Below are positions 15,810 through 23,343 of a stretch of DNA of 64,000 bases, one piece after another (position 1 is the first letter of the stretch; every line of letters starts with the position of its first letter). The translations under genes were made by a program, and so were the position numbers. The DNA is from Lachnospiraceae bacterium A2 (GTDB lineage: Bacteria > Bacillota > Clostridia > Lachnospirales > Lachnospiraceae). The stretch spans positions 72,790 to 136,789 of the forward strand of contig KE159640.1 of the NCBI GenBank assembly GCA_000403315.2, in the 5' to 3' direction. The notes beneath the pieces are model-generated. The model was not told the origin of the DNA. It saw only the letters and a list, made by a program, of their open reading frames with translations, and ran no database searches.

Positions 15810-16178
15810 TTAACCGAAAGCGTCTTTACACAGGGCTACAAAATATTTCTTTTTCTCCAGTATTTCCTCCTGCCTGTCTTTGGAAAGCGTCTGGAATATC
15901 TCGTCATAGTCAAGCTCCGCAAGCGGCGTACCAAGCACAGGCGTTAAGACTTCATGCTCATACCATATCCGCCAGAGTTCCTCAAACAGTTCTTTACTGT
16001 CTGAAAATGCCATCGCTGAATCAAAACCATCTCCCTCACTGAACCATTGCAGACGGACAAAGCCGAATCTCCCGGCATCCGCCACCATCACATCCGTCAT
16101 CTCATACAGCTCCGCAAACGCATCCGCCACCTTCCGGCACTTCGCCTGCTGTTCTTCCGTAATAAATATTTCTGCCAT
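15810..16178 (-). CDS. ICE hypothetical protein, small acidic
   Basis: The product was not recognised. ATG at 16178 follows GGAGGGTGCGCT, giving 122 residues. The protein is acidic and without membrane segments: FITEEQQAKCRKVADAFAEL, RFGFVRLQWF, FSDSKELFEELWRIWYEHEVL, then a Lys-rich end. It is followed by the zinc ribbon gene and preceded by a 25-bp interrupted palindrome just upstream of its ribosome binding site. Confidence 0.55.
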   Translation of the reverse strand: MAEIFITEEQQAKCRKVADAFAELYEMTDVMVADAGRFGFVRLQWFSEGDGFDSAMAFSDSKELFEELWRIWYEHEVLTPVLGTPLAELDYDEIFQTLSKDRQEEILEKKKYFVALCKDAFG

Positions 16179-16197
16179 AGCGCACCCTCCTGATCCA

Positions 16198-16222
16198 CTT
16201 CTGGACAAAAAGTCCAAAAGTT
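16198..16222. repeat. Interrupted palindrome, copy 2 (A5 loop)
   Basis: GGAC-AAAAA-GTCC sits in the same CTTCT...AAAAGTT context as copy 1, upstream of the gene at 15810-16178. The centre is reversed relative to copy 1 while the flanks are not. Confidence 0.7.
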
Positions 16223-16883
16223 ATTTATTCTCTTTTAAACAGTAAATCGTGCAGAGGTCAGCATATAATACGCCCTCCCCGCATTTTATCGTGTCAAACA
16301 AAAGGCACTGGAACAGCACGTCACGCACACCCTCAAGGCTTGCAATCCCCTGTTCTTTTTCTGAAAAGCCTGTGCCGGGAATACCCACATCCGCCGATGC
16401 CGCCCGCCTTGCGGAGATACAGTGCGTGTAAAGTCCGAGTATATATTTATCCGACATAGGGAAAGCAAATGTTTCCTGCCCGTCATATGTTACCCTGTAT
16501 TTATCCTGTTCCCCTTCCGGCAGTTCAAAGAAGCACTGCACTGTTTCCAGATAAGTATGCCCATCAAAATCCGGCTTTATTTTCTTTCCGTACCTGCGGA
16601 TTGTGGAAAAGAGGGTATTCCGGTCAATAAAGGATCGGGTACGCTTAAAAGCTGGTTTCCTGCCTTTTAAGTCCATGTAAACATTATTCCCTGTCCCTTT
16701 CCCGGCAAACCTGCCATAATCGCCTGTCCGAAGCAGATAGGACAGCACCTCCAGCAGCTTTTCCCTTGACGCAATCTCCTGATAAGGGGAACTGCCAAAT
16801 TCTATCCTCACAAACCTTAACGGGCAGCTCCCCTTTGCGATTTCCCGTTCCATTGCCCGGTCAATATCCCGCATGGACTCCAT
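16221..16883 (-). CDS. ICE hypothetical protein
   Basis: The product was not recognised. It has 220 residues, is soluble by composition, and contains IREKLLEVLSYLLRTGDYGRF-like helical text in its first third (actual residues SREKLLEVLSYLLRTGDYGR) and GEGVLYADLCTIYCLKENK at the end. ATG at 16883 lies one base from the RepA stop, so translation is probably coupled to RepA. It is part of the replication-partition operon of the outer ICE. Confidence 0.55.
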   Translation of the reverse strand: MESMRDIDRAMEREIAKGSCPLRFVRIEFGSSPYQEIASREKLLEVLSYLLRTGDYGRFAGKGTGNNVYMDLKGRKPAFKRTRSFIDRNTLFSTIRRYGKKIKPDFDGHTYLETVQCFFELPEGEQDKYRVTYDGQETFAFPMSDKYILGLYTHCISARRAASADVGIPGTGFSEKEQGIASLEGVRDVLFQCLLFDTIKCGEGVLYADLCTIYCLKENK

Positions 16884-17999
16884 TTATCCATCTCCTTCCA
16901 CTTTGGGCTGGAACATCCCTTTTTCTTCCCAACCGCCGCCATACATATCATGCTGCACCAACTGCTGGTAATAGTGGTTCATGGTGTTAGGCGCATTGTA
17001 GAGGGCAGTCACCATGTACGCCCTGATGTTGGCTATCTTGGTTGTGGTTTCCCTCATGCACCCGATAACATACTCCAAATGGGAGCTGTTCAGCTTCAGG
17101 AACTTTGATTTTACAAGCTCATAAGGGTAATCTTCCCCGTTGACCTTTACCGTCTTACGCTTCACGCACACAATCTCGCAGATAACCTCATACAGTTCCT
17201 CATACAGCCCCTTATCCTGCCAGTCCCCATATTTCATGTGATGCTCGTATTCAATATTGTCACGAATAATTTCCATGTAGGCAGTGGCATTATCCATCAC
17301 ATCAATCATACCATTATCCGGCTTGCCCGGTTCTTGTTTTTCTATTCCTCTATCCGATTGATTGATAGGATTGGTATAACTCAGATCAGTATAATTAGTA
17401 TTGTTATAATTAGGGTTCGATTTTTGAACTTCCAGAGATTCGTTTTCTGAACTTCCAGAAGTCTGCTTTTTGAAACTCTTGAAGTCTGTTTTTTGAACTT
17501 CCAGAAGTTCAATTTCTGAACTTCTGGAATCCTGATTCTTGTACTTCTTGAAGTTCAGTTTTTGAACTTCTGTGGAAACATCAGTGCCTGCGGGTTCTGC
17601 CGCTGTGCCTTCCCCACCTGCGGGCGGCTCTGAAAGGACGAAGTTCTTGACATATATGATGTCCGGCTTTCCCAATCCCTGCCTTTTCTTCTCAATCAGA
17701 CCAATCCCTTTTTTGCTGTCAAGCTCCGCAAGCACCTTTGCACAGGTGGCTCTGGCGCACCCCAAATCTTCCATGATGTTCTCAACCGTATAATGGATAT
17801 ACGCCCTGTTCTCATCATCAAACCAGCCGTTTTTCATAGATAATGCCATCCTGTCAAGCATCAGACCGTAAAGGAGTTTCGCATCACTGGATAAGCCTTT
17901 GAAACGCCTGTCTTTAATCAGCAGCCTCGGCACTCTGTAAAAGGAAAACTGTTCCGCTTCCGCACCGTAATAGTAATCGAATTTCAAACCGCCATCCAT
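16884..17999 (-). CDS. repA: RepA_N-type initiator with DUF6017-like C-terminus
   Basis: The 371-residue protein has a RepA_N domain (FSFYRVPRLLIKDRRFKGLSSDAKLLYGLMLDRMALS, NGWFDDENRAYIHYTVENIMEDLG, ARATCAKVLAELD) and a C-terminal DUF6017-type domain (LNSSHLEYVIGCMRETTTKIANIRAYMVTALYNAP). Between them lies a low-complexity linker with 23-residue repeats (EVQK, FK, SSE). At DNA level this linker is a set of seven repeats spaced exactly 23 bp. In RepA_N plasmids the origin lies inside the rep gene, so this ICE may replicate as a circle. ATG at 17999 follows AGGAAGGAGGGCGG; the longer frame to 18035 is less likely. Confidence 0.88.
   Translation of the reverse strand: MDGGLKFDYYYGAEAEQFSFYRVPRLLIKDRRFKGLSSDAKLLYGLMLDRMALSMKNGWFDDENRAYIHYTVENIMEDLGCARATCAKVLAELDSKKGIGLIEKKRQGLGKPDIIYVKNFVLSEPPAGGEGTAAEPAGTDVSTEVQKLNFKKYKNQDSRSSEIELLEVQKTDFKSFKKQTSGSSENESLEVQKSNPNYNNTNYTDLSYTNPINQSDRGIEKQEPGKPDNGMIDVMDNATAYMEIIRDNIEYEHHMKYGDWQDKGLYEELYEVICEIVCVKRKTVKVNGEDYPYELVKSKFLKLNSSHLEYVIGCMRETTTKIANIRAYMVTALYNAPNTMNHYYQQLVQHDMYGGGWEEKGMFQPKVEGDG
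17421..17570. repeat. Seven iterons, 23-bp period, inside repA (candidate oriV)
   Basis: The motif TTTTGAACTTCCAGAAG or a close variant recurs with its GAAC core at 17426, 17449, 17472, 17495, 17518, 17541 (GTAC) and 17564: six intervals of exactly 23 bp. Because 23 is not a multiple of three, successive copies fall in different reading frames, which points to selection on DNA rather than on protein. Confidence 0.82.
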
Positions 18000-18016
18000 T
18001 CTGCCCGCCCTCCTTC

Positions 18017-18907
18017 CTATTGTCTTTTCTTCCATTCATCCAATAGCTGAATGATGATGCCCTCTATTTCCTCACTGCTGCAGTCCTCCGCAAAATATTC
18101 GCTGATTTTATCCGCTTTCAGTGTCACTTTCCGTTCCTTCGGCTTTTCCTCCGTCAGTATCAGGCGCACCATCGCAAGGGTAAGCTCCCCGGTCTTGCCA
18201 TATTCCTTGATTTTTGCCGACTGCACCATGCTGACGTTACAGCCCTTTTCCTCAATAGTAACCTGTACCCACTGCTGCGCTTCTTCCGTCAGAAAGGAAA
18301 TATCCACGCCCTGTGAGAAGCCGAGCTTTTTATTATCCACCATAACAAGGAGTTCATCGGACAGGCGGGAGAGCCAGATATACCGCTGAACCTTTTTGGC
18401 GTTCTCCCCGGCAGCTTCGCCCACTTCATCAAGGGTGTTCTTCCCTGACTTCTTCCCCTGATGCTTCATGGCTTCATATTTCATCTTGTAGGCTTTCGCC
18501 TTTTCGCTTGGCAAGATGTCCTCCCGCTGGATATTGGAATCCACCATGATAATTGTAGCTTCATCATCGGTGTAATTGCGGACAATCACAGGCATTTCCG
18601 TCTTTCCGGCAAGCTCCGAGCCACGCCTGCGGCGGTGTCCGGCTATGATTTCATAGCCGCCGCCTGCCCTCGGTCTTGCAATCCCTGGCACAAGCACCCC
18701 ATACTGCCGGATACTCTCTGTTGTTTCCTCCATCTTCTCGTCATCTTCCACCCGGAACGGGTGGTCTTTGAACGTATAAAGCTCTGCCAGCGGCGCATTG
18801 ATAATCTGTTCAACGCCGCTTTCCTGTGCGGCACTCCCGCCGAATAAATCATCAAATTTTTCCAGCGTAATCTTTGCTGCGCTTCCCGATTTTGCGTTAC
18901 TGCCCAT
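18017..18907 (-). CDS. parB: ParB-family partition protein
   Basis: The 296-residue protein has the ParB/Spo0J N-terminal nuclease-like domain (IINAPLAELYTFKDHPFRVEDDEKMEETTESIRQYGVL, then EIIAGHRRRRGSELAG with the GHRR-type CTP-binding motif), a helix-turn-helix region (LDEVGEAAGENAKKVQRYIWLSRL) and a C-terminal dimerisation part. It would bind a centromere-like site and stabilise the ICE circle together with ParA. ATG at 18907 follows AGGAGGTGCTTGCAG; it overlaps the end of parA by 11 bases. Confidence 0.9.
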   Translation of the reverse strand: MGSNAKSGSAAKITLEKFDDLFGGSAAQESGVEQIINAPLAELYTFKDHPFRVEDDEKMEETTESIRQYGVLVPGIARPRAGGGYEIIAGHRRRRGSELAGKTEMPVIVRNYTDDEATIIMVDSNIQREDILPSEKAKAYKMKYEAMKHQGKKSGKNTLDEVGEAAGENAKKVQRYIWLSRLSDELLVMVDNKKLGFSQGVDISFLTEEAQQWVQVTIEEKGCNVSMVQSAKIKEYGKTGELTLAMVRLILTEEKPKERKVTLKADKISEYFAEDCSSEEIEGIIIQLLDEWKKRQ

Positions 18908-19682
18908 CTGCAAGCACCTCCTTTGTCAGAGAATCATAGGCTGACGCCACTTTTCCCTTTGGATCATGCTTATAAATGCTGATGCCCTCCGCTGAAATCT
19001 CCGCCGCCCGGACGGAAATGGGAATGACATTGGCAAATATCCTCACCCGGCTTCCATAGGCTTCCTTCAGCATGGAGCTGATGTCCTTTGCGTAATTCGT
19101 CCGGCTGTCCACCATTGTAAGCAGAATCCCCTCAATCTCCAGTTTCGGGTTAATCTGCCGCTTTACCTTACCGACCGTCTTAATAAGCTGCTGCAAGCCT
19201 TTGACGGGCTGGTATGCCGCCTGTACGGGTATCAAGATGCTGTCGGCGCTGGCAAAGGCATTTATGGTAATCATGCCGAGGGAAGGCATACAGTCAATCA
19301 AGATATAATCGTAGCTCTCCTTCACAATCTCTATGTATGACCGGAGTACCGTTTCCCGGCTCATCACATTCACAAGGGAAACTTCCAGACCGGAAAGCTC
19401 GATGTTCCCCGGCATTAAGTCTATCCCTTCCTCATGGTGGAGAATGCCTTCTCCCGGCTCTACTTCCCCGTCATTGATTAAGTTCCCCATAATGGTTGCA
19501 AGCGTGACTTCCAGACTGTCCGGCTCTGTAAAGCCTAAACTTGCGGTCAGACTGCCCTGTGCGTCCGCATCAATCAGAAGCACCTTCTTACCCTGTTTTG
19601 CCAGCCCGATGCCTAAGTTGCTTGTGGTGGTGGTCTTGCCGACTCCGCCTTTCTGGTTTGCGATTGCGATTATTTTACACAT
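18897..19682 (-). CDS. parA: ParA-family ATPase
   Basis: The 261-residue ATPase starts with the deviant Walker A motif IAIANQKGGVGKTTTTSNLG (residues 4-23), has Walker A' VLLIDADAQGSL and Walker B ILIDCMPSLGMITINA. It is a cytosolic ParA/Soj-like partition ATPase that pairs with the ParB encoded next. ATG at 19682 has AAGGAGAATTATC upstream. ICEs of the Tn1549-like group commonly carry this module. Confidence 0.93.
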   Translation of the reverse strand: MCKIIAIANQKGGVGKTTTTSNLGIGLAKQGKKVLLIDADAQGSLTASLGFTEPDSLEVTLATIMGNLINDGEVEPGEGILHHEEGIDLMPGNIELSGLEVSLVNVMSRETVLRSYIEIVKESYDYILIDCMPSLGMITINAFASADSILIPVQAAYQPVKGLQQLIKTVGKVKRQINPKLEIEGILLTMVDSRTNYAKDISSMLKEAYGSRVRIFANVIPISVRAAEISAEGISIYKHDPKGKVASAYDSLTKEVLADGQ

Positions 19683-19701
19683 GATAATTCTCCTTTGCTT
19701 T

Positions 19702-19881
19702 CTACTGGTTTTCTTTTACGTTGCTTTTCCTGACTTCCACATAAGTCCTGTAATATTTCTTTGTCCCTTTGTTTGGAAACATATCGGAAAACTCCGTCAC
19801 TTCGATTTTCGGGTTCCTCTGTAAAATCTTCCCGAACCACTTAATATCGTTCTTTGTTCCCATAAGCCTGACTTTTAACAT
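19702..19881 (-). CDS. DUF3970-like small protein
   Basis: This 59-residue protein reads LKVRLMGTKNDIKWFGKIL, then FSDMFPNKGTKKYYRTYVEV. The pattern of an N-terminal strand, a helix and a final KYYRxYxEV strand matches the DUF3970 family found in Firmicutes mobile elements. Function is unknown. ATG at 19881 overlaps the stop of the DUF6075 gene (TGATG), with GGAGGACGGGATTG before it, so the two are coupled. Confidence 0.65.
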   Translation of the reverse strand: MLKVRLMGTKNDIKWFGKILQRNPKIEVTEFSDMFPNKGTKKYYRTYVEVRKSNVKENQ

Positions 19882-20342
19882 CAATCCCGTCCTCCAAGCA
19901 TGGCGTACAAGTTGTGGTTATATGTTACATATTCCGGATAACGAATCTGTACCGCCTGCCAAAAATAGGGCGCATAGGCACAGCAGAACAGTTCTTCCAC
20001 TGTGTACCGTCTGCACTCGTCCACCTGTTCCTCCGCATCATCATAATCAAGGACACTCGGCGTACCGTTGCAGTAAAGGTTATACGCCATCCTGACTACT
20101 TTCACGCTCCCGCTGGTCTGCCAGCCTTCATGCAGGCACTCCGTTTTTACACAGCCTGTCTTAAAATCATAGATACTGTAAATGTTCCTTCTTGTGTCAT
20201 CACTGATACCAAGACAATATACAAGTGCTTTGTGGTACACGTCCTGATACCTGACCTCTTTCAATTTCTCATAGTAGAATTTTTCATGTGCATCGCTGAT
20301 AAAAATAATCGCTTTCTCTGCTCCTAACGCTGTACTACTCAT
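19881..20342 (-). CDS. DUF6075-like protein, first gene of the ICE operon
   Basis: The 153-residue protein begins MSSTALGAEKAIIFISDAHE and continues FYYEKLKEVRYQDVYHKALVYCLGISDDTRRNI, IYDFKTGCVKTECLHEGWQTSGSVKVVRMAYNLYC, typical of DUF6075 proteins of Clostridia ICEs. Function is unknown. The ATG at 20342 is preceded by ATGGAGGAAATAAAC and is preferred over the longer frame to 20357. It is the promoter-proximal gene of the leftward operon that runs through ParA, ParB and RepA. Confidence 0.65.
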   Translation of the reverse strand: MSSTALGAEKAIIFISDAHEKFYYEKLKEVRYQDVYHKALVYCLGISDDTRRNIYSIYDFKTGCVKTECLHEGWQTSGSVKVVRMAYNLYCNGTPSVLDYDDAEEQVDECRRYTVEELFCCAYAPYFWQAVQIRYPEYVTYNHNLYAMLGGRD

Positions 20343-20385
20343 GTTTATTTCCTCCATCTCTTATTTTGTTTTTTGACCATAACAA

Positions 20386-20427
20386 AAGGACACTTCCCTA
20401 AAATTTTCTTTTAGAAAAATGTCCTTA
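20386..20427. promoter_or_regulatory. Inverted repeat ahead of the ICE operon
   Basis: AAGGACA and TGTCCTT form the outer arms, and CTAAAA with TTTTAG an inner pair, about 45 bases upstream of the DUF6075 start. A possible leftward promoter (TTAAAC, 16 bp, TAATAT) lies just upstream of it, around 20437-20465, so the repeat would be in the 5' leader or act as an operator. Confidence 0.5.
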
Positions 20428-20560
20428 TCGTACAAAATATTAACTTGAACTGACACGAGTTTAATTTAAAATCATTTATTTTAACCCTTTAAGAGAGTTT
20501 ATTTTGTCGTACTCTTGTCGTACCATACTAGCTTTAAGTCCGCAAACCCTTGATTTTACT
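20426..20560. other. Right end region of the outer ICE at the lysS 3' end
   Basis: Three direct repeats of (G/A)TCGTAC occur at 20427-20433, 20506-20512 and 20517-20523, the last two 11 bp apart, one helical turn. Such repeats are usual in recombinase-binding arms next to an ICE end. The lysS stop codon is at 20556-20558. The core of the attachment site cannot be fixed because the other end of the ICE is outside the window. Confidence 0.5.
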
Positions 20561-22055
20561 GGTCTTTTCCGCCAAGCGTTTTCATCGCCGGGAACAGCAG
20601 CACATCCCGGATCGCCGCTGAATCCGTCATCATCATCACCATCCGGTCAATCCCAAAGCCAATTCCGCCTGTTGGCGGCATCCCTATACGCAGGGCATTC
20701 AGGAAATCTTCATCGGTATGGTTGGCTTCTTCATCCCCAGCGGCAAGCAAGACTTCCTGTGCGGCAAAGCGTTCCTGCTGGTCAATAGGGTCATTTAGTT
20801 CAGAGTAGGCGTTAGCCATCTCCCAGCCATTCATAAAGAATTCAAAGCGTTCCACATACTCTGGGTTATCTGGCTTTTTCTTTGTCAGCGGGGAAATCTC
20901 AATGGGATGGTCCATGACAAAGGTGGGCTGAATCAGGTGTTCTTCTGCGTATTGCTCAAAGAACATGCTTAGGATATCGCCCTTTTTGTGCCTTTCTTCA
21001 TATTCAATATGGTGTTCATCCGCCAGCTTCTTAGCTTCTTCGGTGGTATGGATTTCATTGAAATCAATATTGGCATATTTCTTTACCGCGTCTACCATAG
21101 TAATACGCTCGAAGGGTTTTGACAAATCCATTTTATGTTCTCCATAAGTAAGGATTTCGGAACCGGTGACTTCTTTCGCCACATAGCGGTAAAGGTTTTC
21201 TGTCAAATCCATCATGCCATGGTAATCTGTATATGCCTGGTACAGTTCCATCAAGGTAAATTCCGGGTTATGCCTTGTATCCAATCCCTCGTTACGGAAC
21301 ACCCGGCCAATTTCATATACACGCTCCATGCCGCCTACAATCAGCCTTTTTAAGTAAAGTTCCAAGGAAATCCGAAGCTTTAAATCTTCATCCAAAGCAT
21401 TAAAGTGGGTTTCGAAAGGCCTTGCAGCCGCGCCGCCGGCATTGCTTACCAGCATAGGGGTTTCTACTTCCATAAACCCTTGCCCGTCCAGATATTTACG
21501 GATGCTGCTAATTACCTTAGAACGCTTGATAAAAGTATCCTTTACTTCGTTATTCATAATCAAATCCACGTACCGCTGTCGGTAGCGGATATCTGTGTCT
21601 GTCAGGCCATGGAATTTTTCCGGCAGAATCTGAAGGCTTTTGGAAAGGAGCGTCACCTCATGGGCATGGACAGAAATTTCCCCTGTTTTAGTTTTAAAGA
21701 CCTCACCCTTTATCCCCAAAATGTCTCCTACATCGTATTTTTTGAAATCCTTATAACTTTCTTCACCGATGCTGTCCCTTGCCACATATGCCTGGATATT
21801 TCCCTGCAAATCCTGCACATTACAGAACGATGCTTTTCCCATAACGCGCTTAAACATCATCCTGCCTGCTACGGTTACTTCCTTGCCTTCCATGGAACCA
21901 TAATTATCCTTAATTTCCTGGCTGTGGCTTGTGACGTCATATTTGGTAATCTGAAAGGGGTCTTTCCCATGTTCCTGCAAGTCCTTAAGCTTATCGCGGC
22001 GGACTTTTAATAACTGGTTCAAATCCTGTTCTGCTGCCTGATTATTCTGCGCCAT
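20556..22055 (-). CDS. lysS: Lysyl-tRNA synthetase, class II
   Basis: LysS charges tRNA-Lys in the cytosol. The 499-residue protein has the N-terminal OB-fold anticodon-binding domain (about residues 60-170, EVTVAGRMMFKRVMGKASFCNVQD) and the class II catalytic core: motif 1 VETPMLVSNAGGAAARPF, motif 2 VYEIGRVFRNEGLDTRHNPEFT, motif 3 GFGIDRMVMMMTDS. ATG at 22055 follows GGAGGAAAAGGAA, preferred over 22070. The C-terminus (GGKDQ) is complete although the ICE abuts the stop codon, so insertion did not damage it. Confidence 0.96.
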   Translation of the reverse strand: MAQNNQAAEQDLNQLLKVRRDKLKDLQEHGKDPFQITKYDVTSHSQEIKDNYGSMEGKEVTVAGRMMFKRVMGKASFCNVQDLQGNIQAYVARDSIGEESYKDFKKYDVGDILGIKGEVFKTKTGEISVHAHEVTLLSKSLQILPEKFHGLTDTDIRYRQRYVDLIMNNEVKDTFIKRSKVISSIRKYLDGQGFMEVETPMLVSNAGGAAARPFETHFNALDEDLKLRISLELYLKRLIVGGMERVYEIGRVFRNEGLDTRHNPEFTLMELYQAYTDYHGMMDLTENLYRYVAKEVTGSEILTYGEHKMDLSKPFERITMVDAVKKYANIDFNEIHTTEEAKKLADEHHIEYEERHKKGDILSMFFEQYAEEHLIQPTFVMDHPIEISPLTKKKPDNPEYVERFEFFMNGWEMANAYSELNDPIDQQERFAAQEVLLAAGDEEANHTDEDFLNALRIGMPPTGGIGFGIDRMVMMMTDSAAIRDVLLFPAMKTLGGKDQ

Positions 22056-22128
22056 TTCCTTTTCCTCCATTCCAGTATCTTGCTTCTTCGCGTTTGGCCT
22101 GATGCCGCTGCACCATATGCCTTTGCCC

Positions 22129-22608
22129 TTAATTTGAACGCTGGATTTCCAGCACTTTGTATTCCAGGACGCCCGCCTGTGTTTCTATGCTGACAGTATC
22201 CCCGGCTTTCGCCCCGATGAGCGCTTTCCCCACGGGGGATTCATTGGAGATTTTTCCCTGCAGGCTGTTGGCTTCTGTAGAGCCTACAATTTTGTATTCC
22301 AATTCTTCCTCATATTCGCAGTCAAAAATTTTCACGCAGCAGCCCACGCTAATCTTGTCCAAATCCACTTCATCTTCTACTACAACCTCAGCGTTTTTCA
22401 GGATCTTTTCAATTTCTTCGATTCTGGCTTCAATATCACGCTGTTCATCCTTTGCAGCATCGTATTCTGCATTTTCAGAAAGGTCCCCTTGCTCCCTTGC
22501 CTCTTTGATTTTCTGGGCAACTTCTTTCCGCTTTACGACTTTCAAATCTTGCAGCTCTGTTTCTAATTTCTGCAGGCCTTCATAAGTCAGCAAATTTTTC
22601 TTTTCCAT
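22129..22608 (-). CDS. greA: Transcription elongation factor GreA
   Basis: GreA rescues backtracked RNA polymerase by stimulating transcript cleavage. The 159-residue protein shows the N-terminal coiled coil with the acidic tip signature (AREQGDLSENAEYDAAKDEQRDIEARI) and the C-terminal FKBP-like domain (NESPVGKALIGAKAGDTVSIET). The ATG at 22608 gives the family length; the frame to 22653 adds unrelated residues. It lies 73 bases upstream of lysS in the same direction, an arrangement common in Clostridia. Confidence 0.96.
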   Translation of the reverse strand: MEKKNLLTYEGLQKLETELQDLKVVKRKEVAQKIKEAREQGDLSENAEYDAAKDEQRDIEARIEEIEKILKNAEVVVEDEVDLDKISVGCCVKIFDCEYEEELEYKIVGSTEANSLQGKISNESPVGKALIGAKAGDTVSIETQAGVLEYKVLEIQRSN

Positions 22609-22661
22609 AACATAACACCTTCCTATTACAATATTTATCATTATGTCCGTCATATCGGTGA

Positions 22662-23264
22662 TTATCTTCCTTTAACAATCACAGTATTATACCCGATAGG
22701 TACGGAAATGTCAAGATTTCCCGGCGTTTTCGCTTGGCTCCACGGCCTTTTATAAATTGGGATATAGAGGATGCCCTCCTGCATGTAACGGTAGTGGCAG
22801 TTTCCCTTCTTCTCCATGTCCAAAATCACGTTGACACCGCCGAAGGAAATCTCCTCCAAGCCCTCTACCTGTACCACCAGCCCGGTATCCTCATACATTC
22901 TTTCTATATACGGCTGAAAATATGCAGGGCGGCTTGTCACAATTTTCAAAAAATTTAAGTCCCTTGAAATCTGTTCCAGCACCAGCTCCACGTCGTCTTC
23001 CTCCAGCATGGATTCCGGGAGGGTATCCGTATCCAGCAGCAATGGGGAAAATGTGCGGTAATCCCTGCCATACTGGTCCAATATATTTTCCAAAATTACC
23101 CGCAGCTTCGGCAGGAATGGGTTCCCTTCCGGAAGTTCTTCCTCCGGTTCCGGCTCTACGCCCTCCCCCTTAAAATGCCTTGCTGCCCACCGGCCTATTT
23201 TCTGGATGAAATTGTAAAGATAACCCAACATTTTTATCAATATTCTTTTTGCCCATTCGCCCAT
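22662..23264 (-). CDS. Hypothetical protein
   Basis: The product was not recognised. It has 200 residues with an amphipathic N-terminus (LIKMLGYLYNFIQKIGRWAARHF), an acidic linker (EPEPEEELPEGNPF), a helical section and a C-terminal beta-rich part (VVQVEGLEEISFGGVNVILDMEKKGNCHYRYMQEGILYIPIYKRPW). There are no clear TM segments. It is 53 bases upstream of greA and co-oriented, so it may share the transcript between dusB and greA. Confidence 0.6.
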   Translation of the reverse strand: MGEWAKRILIKMLGYLYNFIQKIGRWAARHFKGEGVEPEPEEELPEGNPFLPKLRVILENILDQYGRDYRTFSPLLLDTDTLPESMLEEDDVELVLEQISRDLNFLKIVTSRPAYFQPYIERMYEDTGLVVQVEGLEEISFGGVNVILDMEKKGNCHYRYMQEGILYIPIYKRPWSQAKTPGNLDISVPIGYNTVIVKGR

Positions 23265-23343
23265 TATCCTAATAAAATTGCTGAAATAAAATCCCCTTTC
23301 CTAAATTCCTTCTATTTATATGACGAACAATACAAGCATATTC

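Noticed and set aside
17421..17570. CRISPR-like array inside repA
   Set aside because: Units are 23 bp end to end without unique spacers, lie in a coding region and have no cas genes nearby; iterons explain them.
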